NCBI GenBank assembly: GCA_964648485.1
Contig: CAZYOF010000003.1
Location: 62,001-126,000 of the forward strand
Length of the DNA stretch: 64,000 bases
Origin: DAIOEK01 sp964648485
Lineage (GTDB): Bacteria; Chloroflexota; Anaerolineae; Anaerolineales; Anaerolineaceae
Direction: 5' to 3'
Shown here: positions 53,698 through 61,290 of the stretch, piece by piece
Layout: each line of letters opens with the position of its first letter
How positions within the stretch are numbered: position 1 is the first letter of the stretch
The notes under the pieces: generated by a model
Databases searched by the model: none
What the model was told of the DNA's origin: nothing
Seen by the model: only the letters and a program-made list of their open reading frames with translations
Translations under genes and position numbers: made by a program

Positions 53698-54731
53698 TTT
53701 TTCACCTTCAAGCCATGCGAAATCATCAATATAATGAATACCAACGCACCCAGTAGCGATGTAAGAATGCCGAGCGGGATCTCTCCCGCCAGTACAGTTC
53801 GGGCGATGTCATCACACAAAATGGCAAAAATTCCTCCGAGAAGCATGGATGCCGGCAATGTAAGGCGCGTATCTGAACCGAACAACCGCCGTGCAATATG
53901 CGGCATAATCAAACCTACCCAGCCAACCATTCCAGCAACCGAAATGACCGCAGCAGTGGGGAAGACAGCGGCAGTTAAAAGCAGGATGCGTTCTCGTTTC
54001 GGTGCTGCTCCCATCGAGAATGCAGTTTCTTCACTCAGGGATAACAAATTGATACGCCAGCGGAAAAGATACAAGATCAATAAACCTGCTATCGTGGCAG
54101 GCAAAATGGAGAACAGTTGTTTCCAAGTGATACTGGATAAGCCCCCCAGTAGCCAGAATGTAATTTCTGGCAGTTGCTTTAAGGGGTCAGCAATATACTT
54201 TAATACGCCCAACCCGGCAGAAAACAACGCTGATACTGCAATCCCAGCCAGTACCAATCGCAATACCCATCCGCCGTAGCGGATTTTTCTGCCCAGCAGA
54301 TAAGATAATGCCAAACCTCCAATCGCGAAGATCACCGCCATACTCTGGGTGTATACTGCTGCGCCCCCCAGAAATACGATACAAAAAGCAGCGCCAAACG
54401 CTGCACCCTGCGAGACACCCAGAAAGCCCGGTTCAACCAGCGGGTTTGAGAAGAGCATTTGAAAAACAGTTCCTGAAGCTGCAAGAGTTGCCCCAAGCAA
54501 TGTTGCAGTCAGAAGCCTGGGGAGGCGTAAATTTAGGATAAGTCGCCTGGCTAGCTCATCAGAACTGATTTTCTCGAATGAGATGACACCAGGTTCAGGA
54601 TATCTTCCCAGAAAAAGGGAAAAAAGGAATAGGCTGAATAAGCCTATTCCCAACCAGATAAGAATTGTTCGCCGTGACGCATTGACACTGAGTGTATTAT
54701 TTATCGCGGCTGTTTTTATGGCTGAATTCAA
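53694..54731 (-). CDS. ABC importer permease (FecCD/BtuC family)
   Basis: The 345-residue protein has about ten helices. Family signatures are PRLLTATLLGATLAASGTVF near residue 73 and the L-loop region VAGMVGWVGLIMPHIARRLF near residue 265. It forms a homodimeric channel for iron-siderophore, cobalamin or similar chelates. Its four-base overlap with the binding-protein gene fits tight co-translation. Confidence 0.92.
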   Translation of the reverse strand: MNSAIKTAAINNTLSVNASRRTILIWLGIGLFSLFLFSLFLGRYPEPGVISFEKISSDELARRLILNLRLPRLLTATLLGATLAASGTVFQMLFSNPLVEPGFLGVSQGAAFGAAFCIVFLGGAAVYTQSMAVIFAIGGLALSYLLGRKIRYGGWVLRLVLAGIAVSALFSAGLGVLKYIADPLKQLPEITFWLLGGLSSITWKQLFSILPATIAGLLILYLFRWRINLLSLSEETAFSMGAAPKRERILLLTAAVFPTAAVISVAGMVGWVGLIMPHIARRLFGSDTRLTLPASMLLGGIFAILCDDIARTVLAGEIPLGILTSLLGALVFIILMISHGLKVKK

Positions 54732-55879
54732 GGTAGAACACCTTTAAATGTAGGTTGGATATTTTCTTCAACAAATTTAGAATCCAGATTATAAAGCGTT
54801 TGATAAAAATCCGTGACTTTATCCATAATGTTAAAATTTGGATACTGCTCTGGATGTAAATTGGCAGCCAGCCAGCTTACTCCAAGTGCCCAGCGGGCAT
54901 CGGGTTGATCCCAACTGTATAAATCACCTGGAAATGCGTAAAGATGATCTTCTATTACTGCTCTTAATGCTTGCCATTGGGGATCCTCTTTTAATTGGGT
55001 GACCACATCAACCGGATTTGAAGTGTAAGCAATAACATAGATACGATCAGCATCCCATGCGGCAATTTGTTCCAGACTGACCTTAGTCCAGCCTTTGGCT
55101 GGATTTGCATCTTTCCAGATCGGGTTACCGCCTGCAATTTCTACAATCTGGGTTTGCATCCATTCCATTGGCGGTACATTAAAGGCAACTGCGCCATCTT
55201 TGTCTGTGTAGTAGAGTAAAAGAACGGATGGCTTTTCGGCGACAGCGCTTAAAGTTGTCTGGATTCCCTCGACTGTATCTGCATAATACCTTAGGACTTC
55301 TACTGCCCGATCTTCTGATTGGAATATTTTCCCCAAAATTTTCAAATCTCTATCGTATTGATCTGGCGTCTCGAATTCTACATATACAGTCGGAATACCT
55401 AATTCTTCAATTGGTTTTCCAAGCGATTCTGCCGATGAGCTTTTGAGTATCACGAGATCGGGTTGTGTGGCTGCAATCTGTTCTGCCCCTGCATCATTTT
55501 GCAGCAAGGTCTTTTCATTATACTTGGGGTCAATAAGCGAGATAAAATTGCTGCTTCCCTGCGCCGCATTACCGATAGCAACGATTCTTTCTGATGCCTG
55601 CGGAAATGAATAAACAGCATCCAGCACCATGAATAATGCCTTCCCCGTGATAACGATACGGGTGGGTGCCTCTTTAAAACTGACTTCACGTCCTAAGGCA
55701 TCTACTACTGTGAAACCTGTATCAACAGGTGCTGAAGCGGATGGAGATTCAGCCGTATTAATGTTTGCAGGAACTTCATTATCCATCGGTGATGGGCTTG
55801 GTTGATTGTTACTTGCGATTTTTGGTGTGCATGCACTCATTAAGAGGATGAGCATGATGGAAAGGATATATTTTTTCAT
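54728..55879 (-). CDS. ABC importer substrate-binding lipoprotein (FepB/BtuF-like)
   Basis: The 383-residue protein has a lipoprotein signal (lipobox LMSAC, lipidated Cys near residue 17), a Ser/Pro-rich spacer, and a class III binding fold starting at DALGREVSFKEAPTRIVITG. The C-terminal SWDQPDARWALGVSWLAANL is shared by binding proteins for iron chelates, cobalamin and oxoanions. The ligand cannot be decided from sequence; nearness to a B12-dependent regulator makes cobalamin an attractive guess only. Confidence 0.87.
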   Translation of the reverse strand: MKKYILSIMLILLMSACTPKIASNNQPSPSPMDNEVPANINTAESPSASAPVDTGFTVVDALGREVSFKEAPTRIVITGKALFMVLDAVYSFPQASERIVAIGNAAQGSSNFISLIDPKYNEKTLLQNDAGAEQIAATQPDLVILKSSSAESLGKPIEELGIPTVYVEFETPDQYDRDLKILGKIFQSEDRAVEVLRYYADTVEGIQTTLSAVAEKPSVLLLYYTDKDGAVAFNVPPMEWMQTQIVEIAGGNPIWKDANPAKGWTKVSLEQIAAWDADRIYVIAYTSNPVDVVTQLKEDPQWQALRAVIEDHLYAFPGDLYSWDQPDARWALGVSWLAANLHPEQYPNFNIMDKVTDFYQTLYNLDSKFVEENIQPTFKGVLP

Positions 55880-55961
55880 GTACGCTTCCTTGTTTTAGAA
55901 AGATAAAATACTTCAGCAAATTATTGATTACTAATTAATAAATAATAATTCAATAATTGAG

Positions 55962-56003
55962 TATTCATGAATATAGTATAAATACAGGATCAGAGTTTGT
56001 CAA
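55962..56003 (-). promoter_or_regulatory. Importer operon promoter with palindromic operator
   Basis: On the minus strand TTGACA (55998-56003) and TATACT (55975-55980) are spaced by exactly 17 bases. A perfect palindrome TATTCATGAATA (55962-55973) covers the expected start site, and a second near-palindrome TCAATAATTGA (55950-55960) follows. This indicates a repressor, perhaps metal-responsive. Neither site matches a Fur box well. Confidence 0.7.
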
Positions 56004-56411
56004 TTTACTCCTTGCTACATGATGGAAAAACAGTCATTAATTACTGATGATGATGTTGAATGTCATACTCAAAAACCACTTTTGTAGTTTTTCTGAGAAC
56101 GGTTTTTTCCGGAACTAATCTGAAAAATTCAAATCCAACCAGAAAAGAAACCATGCAAGCCAGGCTTATTAAATTGTTTTACATTAGATGCAACATCCTA
56201 TATCCAGGATAATTCCGAATAGGTACGGGTAATTGATTCGATAACTGGAGTATCTATTTACAAAAGTAGGTAAATAGGAGTATATCAACCCACGATGGTG
56301 ATTGAACTTGGAGTGAATAACTACAGTTGGCTATTAAGGATAATCTCTCAATACAAAAAACATCCCATTCCATTGGAACGGGCAGGCGAGATTAACAGAA
56401 GTATTCTGATT
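56004..56411. other. Intergenic region with inverted and direct repeats, no gene seen
   Basis: About 400 bases between the importer promoter and the 3' end of carH hold no convincing gene. There is a weak terminator-like hairpin for carH (about 56075-56092 on the minus strand). There is also a CTATTTAC / GTAAATAG inverted repeat (56254-56277), with GGAGTAT repeated at 56247-56253 and 56277-56283. No cobalamin riboswitch sequence was recognised. A short plus-strand reading frame from 56295 is probably noise. Confidence 0.5.
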
Positions 56412-57359
56412 TTATCTGGGTTTATTTTCCAGTATATATTCGATTTTTTGAATAATATGATCTGTTTCATCGAGAATAATTGTATGAGGAATGGATTCAG
56501 CAGGTTTAAAGTCTCTAAAGCCTTCCCCGCCTAATACTACAGATGGAAGCGGCTCTGGAATTTTTTGGATAATGCCATGAATTTCGTTTGCACTGATAGC
56601 AGTATCTGGCATGGTTGAGCTGAATAAAAGCAATTTAGGTTTTAGGGATATCAGTACTTCCTCCAGCCTTTCCAGGCTGAGGTCTGCGCCTAGATAAATC
56701 ACGTTCCATCCACGCATACGCAATAGGACCACGATCATAACAACACCAAGTTGATGGTGTTCGCCCGGAAGGCAGCTTGCCAGAATGGTTCCATTTCGAT
56801 AAGGTTCCGGTGCTGCATTTAGCAGGCTTAACAATTGTTCCTGAAAAAAATGCGAAGCAAAGTGTTCCACAGCAACCGGAAGTTCCTGACGGTGCCACAT
56901 TTCTCCGATTTCGACCATCGTTGGTTTTATTAATTGATGAAATACTTGTTCAACAGGATATAGCGAAAAAGCCTGGCGCATTGCTTCAGATGCGGATCTT
57001 TCATTCAACGAACGCAAAGCCGAGCTTACTGTAATACGTATGTTTTCCAGTGATAATGGTTTTTCTGTCGGAAGATGCTCCTGTATGGCAGGATCAACAC
57101 CAGATTCACGCATTTGAGCGAGTTTTCTGGCTGCCTGACCAATATTCATCCCGCTTTCAATCTGTTCTTTAAGCCAGCGCAGTGTTTGAACATCATATTC
57201 AGAATATAAACGGTAGCCCTGTCCGCCGCGGCTTGGGGTAGGAAGTCCATACCGCCTTTCCCAGGCACGCAAAGTTACCGGTAATAACCCTACCATTTGG
57301 GCTACAGCCTTGATATTATAAGAAGGTCTGTTCAAATCAGTGTAGATTTTGCTTTCCAT
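56412..57359 (-). CDS. carH: CarH/LitR-type MerR regulator with B12-binding light-sensor domain
   Basis: The 315-residue protein has a MerR helix-turn-helix (IKAVAQMVGLLPVTLRAWER), a helical bundle and a C-terminal cobalamin domain. The light-sensing signature W-x9-EH is intact (Trp155, Glu165-His166). His156 next to the Trp matches the light-state cobalt ligand of Thermus CarH. The B12 motif E-x-H-x2-G is present (Glu200, His202, Gly205). In this family, adenosylcobalamin in the dark makes a tetramer that represses DNA, and light breaks it. The start is the ATG at 57359. Carotenoid genes and phrB are plausible targets. Confidence 0.88.
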   Translation of the reverse strand: MESKIYTDLNRPSYNIKAVAQMVGLLPVTLRAWERRYGLPTPSRGGQGYRLYSEYDVQTLRWLKEQIESGMNIGQAARKLAQMRESGVDPAIQEHLPTEKPLSLENIRITVSSALRSLNERSASEAMRQAFSLYPVEQVFHQLIKPTMVEIGEMWHRQELPVAVEHFASHFFQEQLLSLLNAAPEPYRNGTILASCLPGEHHQLGVVMIVVLLRMRGWNVIYLGADLSLERLEEVLISLKPKLLLFSSTMPDTAISANEIHGIIQKIPEPLPSVVLGGEGFRDFKPAESIPHTIILDETDHIIQKIEYILENKPR

Positions 57360-57441
57360 TATCAAATGTTAGCATTTGTATAATAGATGTGTCGATATTT
57401 TGTATAACGTATATTAAGTTAAGAAAATCAAAGGAGAATAT
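57360..57441. promoter_or_regulatory. Divergent carH control region with repeats
   Basis: Between carH and a divergent gene lie CAAATG-TTAG-CATTTG (57363-57378, perfect 6-4-6 inverted repeat) and two direct copies of TTTGTATAAY (57375-57384 and 57399-57408), 24 bases apart. Both strands offer TATAAT/TATAAC-like -10 elements within the repeats. The layout suits an operator for CarH acting on both genes; this is inference. Confidence 0.55.
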
Positions 57442-58170
57442 ATGACAGGTAATCACTTCCCCGTATTGTTATTACTTGCCCGTCCGGGAGCCGGAAAAAG
57501 CGAGGTGATCCATTACTTCAAAAAATTATCCCTTGAAGAAAGAATTACTCGATTTCATGTGGCAGAAATCTTTGAGATTGATGATTTTCCCATGTTATGG
57601 ACATGGTTTGAAGAAGATGACCTCCTGGAAAAGATGGGACATCCCCGTTTACACAGTGATTCAGATGGCTATTTTCTTGGTCAGCATCTCTGGGATCTAT
57701 TAATTGAAAGGATATGCCTGGAGTACCAAAAACTGCTCCGGGATAAATCCAACCTTTCAGATACCACTACTGTGCTAATTGAGTTCTCTCGCGGGACTGA
57801 ACATGGTGGGTATGCAAGTGCATTCAATCACCTATCCAACGAGATTCTGACTCATATGGCGGTAATTTATATCAACGTATCCTGGCAAGAATCATTGCGA
57901 AAAAACCGGAAGAGATTTAACCCTGAGAAGCCAGATAGTATCCTTCAGCACTCTTTGCCGGATGAAAAACTTGAAAAACTTTATCGATACAATGATTGGG
58001 AAGAAATCAGTGCAGCTGACCCGGATTATCTACAGATTAAGGGTAACCTCGTCCCATATCAGGTAATGGATAATGAAGATGATGTAACCACACTGGGAGG
58101 ACAGCCCCTGGGAGATCGTCTGGAAAAAGTATGCACCACTTTGTGGGATAAGTATCAAAAAATGGGTTAA
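57442..58170 (+). CDS. P-loop protein of unknown function
   Basis: The 242-residue protein starts with a P-loop-like motif, LLLLARPGAGKSEVI (GKS at residues 18-20; the first Gly of the classical motif is Ala13). Acidic and helical segments follow. It may be a kinase or other NTPase of the adenylate-kinase-like class, but no lid or base-binding motif can be named. GGAGAA lies before the ATG. It shares its control region with the divergent carH gene, so light-dependent expression is possible. Confidence 0.6.
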   Translation: MTGNHFPVLLLLARPGAGKSEVIHYFKKLSLEERITRFHVAEIFEIDDFPMLWTWFEEDDLLEKMGHPRLHSDSDGYFLGQHLWDLLIERICLEYQKLLRDKSNLSDTTTVLIEFSRGTEHGGYASAFNHLSNEILTHMAVIYINVSWQESLRKNRKRFNPEKPDSILQHSLPDEKLEKLYRYNDWEEISAADPDYLQIKGNLVPYQVMDNEDDVTTLGGQPLGDRLEKVCTTLWDKYQKMG

Positions 58171-58300
58171 AGCCTGTCGATAACGGGTATAAAGTATGCA
58201 ACTTGAACGAGAAGCCAGATTCATCGTTTTGTTTTGCATTTTTCATAAAAGCCTGAGAATTTGAAGCTATAATAGAGAAATATCACACAAAGGAAGATAA

Positions 58301-58939
58301 ATGACGGAAGCCCTGCCTCCTGTTCCGGAGCTGTTATGGCTCGAAAGGGAACAGAATCCATTCAATGTTCGCTGCCTGGATGTGCGTAGTTTTACGACAA
58401 CCATGATCTCCACTGCTGCAGATCAGAGACAGGCTATTCAATTTCGCGAACTGCGCAACTCGAAGGGGGAGGAATACATCGGTAAAACACCGGAGAATTC
58501 ATCTCATATAGAATGTCAACTGCGTTATCCGCATCAAGGTGCAACACGAGATGGTCCCTTGTATATGGCAAAGGAAATGGAAGACAAATGGGATGTTTTC
58601 TTGTATGAAGGTCATTTGTATTTTACCCGCAGCTGGACAGGTATGTTAGTTTACCGGGCTGAAATCAGCTTTATGGATACACATGCAATCATTTCTAGTA
58701 TCGACTCTTTACAGGTGGGAACCCAGGGAGGAGTATGGCTGGCAGTTTGCGCGGTTGATTACCTGGTAAAAAGTTTACTTTATCGGCGGGAAGCGCCTCA
58801 TACTGTGCCACCTTCCATTCCTGAAGATGAGATGGGTATTGCCGCTTATTCATTCCGGGAGTATGGCAGGTGGGCATCTTATGCAACTTACGAAGATACT
58901 ACCCGAATTCCAGTAAATAGCTGCCCCATACGTGGTTAG
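58301..58939 (+). CDS. Hypothetical protein
   Basis: I do not recognise this 212-residue protein. It has no signal peptide or membrane helix. Conserved-looking features are paired aromatic strands (WDVFLYEGHLYFTRSWTGML) and the helical VWLAVCAVDYLVKSLLY. AAGGAAG precedes the ATG, and a TATAAT lies at 58268-58273 without a clear -35. The coding frame is intact with normal codon use, so it is probably real. A 12-bp hairpin follows. Confidence 0.55.
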   Translation: MTEALPPVPELLWLEREQNPFNVRCLDVRSFTTTMISTAADQRQAIQFRELRNSKGEEYIGKTPENSSHIECQLRYPHQGATRDGPLYMAKEMEDKWDVFLYEGHLYFTRSWTGMLVYRAEISFMDTHAIISSIDSLQVGTQGGVWLAVCAVDYLVKSLLYRREAPHTVPPSIPEDEMGIAAYSFREYGRWASYATYEDTTRIPVNSCPIRG

Positions 58940-58956
58940 GAATATATAAAAAAATA

Positions 58957-58984
58957 AATCAGGTGGAGTTTGCTCCGCCTGATT
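58957..58984. terminator. Shared terminator between convergent genes
   Basis: A 12-bp stem (58957-58968 with 58973-58984, one G-U pair) and a TTTG loop lie between two converging genes. On the minus strand it is followed by a long T-rich tract, so it mainly ends the DhaL-like gene. Confidence 0.85.
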
Positions 58985-59007
58985 AGTTATCCATTATAAT
59001 TTATTGA

Positions 59008-59673
59008 TTATTTCTGTGCCATGTCTCCCAGCATTTGCAATAGCGTATTGGCGACTAAGGCACCAGATTGCTGCCTGTGGGCAGATCCGTTCAGCGGGCT
59101 GTTATTTAGCAACGCACCGATCAATGCTTCGCTGGTACTGGCACCGCGCTGTTTGGCTGACATAAAGCTCATGCCAGCCTGAATTAGATCTGCCGCGTCA
59201 ATACCATCCTGTCCCTGTTCAGCCGATTGTGGTGCCTGTTGAGCTCCACCACCCAGGGCGCCACCCAGCAATGATCCCAGCATGCCCGCCAGTGGGTCCT
59301 GGCTGGCTGCCGGTGCCTGCTGTTGGGGTGTAGCTGCTCCCATCAATAGGGAGATTAAATCCATAGCATTCGAAGAATCGACCTGTTTCCCTTTGAAACT
59401 TGCTGCTGCATTTTCCAGGTTGCTGGAATAGACCTGCGCTGAGCCGCTATTTGATTTTTGGCGAAGTAACTGGCTGGCGTAAAGTAATTGGTCGGCTGCT
59501 GAAGCAGTTTTCTTTTCTTCCATTGCCTGGGTGATGACCTTAAAAATTTCGACCATATGGTCGCCGTGGTCATGATTGTATGTATCAGCCTGATTCAATT
59601 CAGTTTGATTTGCTTTCATCGTTTTTGTAACGGCTTTAAATAATGTAACAAGATTTACAGCATTATCTGCCAT
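59008..59673 (-). CDS. Degenerate DhaL (dihydroxyacetone kinase L)-like protein
   Basis: The 221-residue protein is soluble, with a Gln/Ala/Gly-rich middle (about residues 115-155). The short motifs DTYNHDHGDHMVEIF, KSNSGSAQVYSSNL and the C-terminal GSAHRQQSGALVANTLLQML resemble, in order, the GDxDHG, GxxGNSG and SxRS regions of DhaL domains. The spacing and many residues differ, so it may bind no nucleotide. The match is my reading of weak motifs and not certain. It is a single-gene unit with its own promoter and terminator. GGGAGG lies before the ATG. Confidence 0.4.
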   Translation of the reverse strand: MADNAVNLVTLFKAVTKTMKANQTELNQADTYNHDHGDHMVEIFKVITQAMEEKKTASAADQLLYASQLLRQKSNSGSAQVYSSNLENAAASFKGKQVDSSNAMDLISLLMGAATPQQQAPAASQDPLAGMLGSLLGGALGGGAQQAPQSAEQGQDGIDAADLIQAGMSFMSAKQRGASTSEALIGALLNNSPLNGSAHRQQSGALVANTLLQMLGDMAQK

Positions 59674-59736
59674 GAAGTACCTCCCTTTTGAAAAACCCTT
59701 TAACGTAATTGTGATGATCGAAATGATATTTCATTC

Positions 59737-59767
59737 ATTATAGTAATTAATTCACAAATTTGCGAAT
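59737..59767 (-). promoter_or_regulatory. Promoter with 18-bp palindrome for the DhaL-like gene
   Basis: On the minus strand TTCGCA (59761-59766) and TATAAT (59737-59742) are spaced by 18 bases. ATTCACAAATTTGCGAAT (59750-59767) is an 18-bp palindrome with one mismatched pair, lying over the -35 and spacer. This is a classical repressor position. Confidence 0.6.
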
Positions 59768-59841
59768 TAGAGAAAGTGTAAAAAATCTCAATTCAAGATT
59801 ATTCGATTTGTTTGCAAATTACCGACAGACAGGATGTGCCT

Positions 59842-61290
59842 TTAAATAAATTTTAACTTTATCGCGGCAAACAAGACCATCTTCAATAATAACAAACCAT
59901 GACTCCAGCGTGAAATATTGGTGGTCCCGTAGGTGCGTTCCCGGTAGCGGATGGGAAGATCAAGGATTTTTAGCCTCATTTTGGCTGCGCCAAATAATAA
60001 ATCAAAATCCCCAAATGGATCAAAATCGCCAAAGTATGCCCGGTTTTCAGTAATGACCTGGTAATCTTTTTTCCATAGCACTTTGGTTCCACACAATGTG
60101 TCTTTAATATTCTGGTTTAACAGCCACGAGAAAGCCAGGCTGAAGAATTTATTCCCCAAGAAGTTGAGAAAACGCATGGCTTCCTCTTCCATCGGATACA
60201 CCAGACGTACACCATTGATAAATTCGCCTTTGCCTGAAGCAATTGCCTGATAGAATCGCGGCAGGTCTTCGGGAGGGACGGTCAGATCGGCATCAAGAAT
60301 CATTAGTATATCTCCGGTTGCTTTCTCAAACCCCACTCTCACTGCATCTGCTTTACCTTTGCCGGGCTGTTTATATAAAGATACCTTGCGATCAGGATGT
60401 AAAGGAATTTCCTTTTCGATGGCTGCAAAGGTCTGATCATGGGAATTTCCTTCCACAAAGATAATCTCTGTACCTCCCCCCATTTCAGGTATGCGGGCAA
60501 AGATAGTTGGCACATTACCTTCCTCATTTCGGGCAGGAACGATAACCGAGACGGTTGGTTGAGCCGCCTGTTCCTGGTTCTCGCCTGTTTCCATCCGGGC
60601 GATGACCATATTGGTCAGGGTAAATAGTGAAAATGGGAAGATGTGAGCCAGAAAACGATCGCAAAGATCGTTAATGACAGGTATTGGTAATGGGAAGAGT
60701 ATCTCCTGTCCTGTTGCGACCAGATCAAAACCGGAAAGCTTGAGTAAGCCATGCAGGTCTGGGATGGTGAACCAGTTCTGGGTAAGGTTCGGAGTTGCCA
60801 GGTGGAGTTTTTCTGCAATCAACAAAGGAAGCTGCCACATTCGGCTGTAAATATTAAAAATGATCCTCGTTCCAGGATGGCAAAGAGAGCGCACTCCCTC
60901 GAGAACCTGCTGAACATCGTAAAGATCATTCACCAGGTCTGAAAGGATGATGAAGTCAAATTTCTCATTCAGCTGGTGAATATGATGTGCATCCAATTCT
61001 TTGAATTGCAAATCCGGGTGGCGGTTTTGAGCAAACCGGATCATTTCAGGCGAAAAGTCCACACCTACCCCATACACCGGATCGAGGGAGGAGAGTAAAT
61101 CGCCACTTCCGCTGCCAATCTCCAGCACTCGTTTGTGAGCAGGGATAATATGCTTATAAAGCTGCTCTAGCCTCCTGTGATATCTGCCTCCCCAGCCATG
61201 CCATTTCGAACGCTCGAAGGCAACATGATTCCAGTGAGAAATTCTTTCCTGCTGATATTCATCGAATTTACTGCTCATTTGATCAGTCAT
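59842..61290 (-). CDS. Fusion of SAM methyltransferase and family 2 glycosyltransferase
   Basis: In the 482-residue protein the first half is a class I methyltransferase (VLEIGSGSGDLL near residue 56, GVDFSPEMIRFA). The second half, from about residue 245, is a GT2 domain (TVSVIVPARNEEGNVPTIFA) with the DxD-type motif MILDADLTVPPEDL. A weak C-terminal hydrophobic stretch may associate it with the membrane. It is like polyprenyl-phosphate mannose or glucose synthases. The gene overlaps the upstream membrane glycosyltransferase by four bases. It may make the lipid-linked sugar used by that partner. Confidence 0.82.
   Translation of the reverse strand: MTDQMSSKFDEYQQERISHWNHVAFERSKWHGWGGRYHRRLEQLYKHIIPAHKRVLEIGSGSGDLLSSLDPVYGVGVDFSPEMIRFAQNRHPDLQFKELDAHHIHQLNEKFDFIILSDLVNDLYDVQQVLEGVRSLCHPGTRIIFNIYSRMWQLPLLIAEKLHLATPNLTQNWFTIPDLHGLLKLSGFDLVATGQEILFPLPIPVINDLCDRFLAHIFPFSLFTLTNMVIARMETGENQEQAAQPTVSVIVPARNEEGNVPTIFARIPEMGGGTEIIFVEGNSHDQTFAAIEKEIPLHPDRKVSLYKQPGKGKADAVRVGFEKATGDILMILDADLTVPPEDLPRFYQAIASGKGEFINGVRLVYPMEEEAMRFLNFLGNKFFSLAFSWLLNQNIKDTLCGTKVLWKKDYQVITENRAYFGDFDPFGDFDLLFGAAKMRLKILDLPIRYRERTYGTTNISRWSHGLLLLKMVLFAAIKLKFI

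Noticed and set aside
55880..56411. Possible cobalamin riboswitch upstream of the importer operon
   Set aside because: I looked on the minus strand for the conserved B12-box and its flanking helices and saw none; the leader after the promoter is short and A+T-rich.
56295..56534. Short plus-strand reading frame (79 codons) in the region downstream of carH
   Set aside because: It has no ribosome-binding site, runs antisense into the carH coding region, and has no recognisable protein features.
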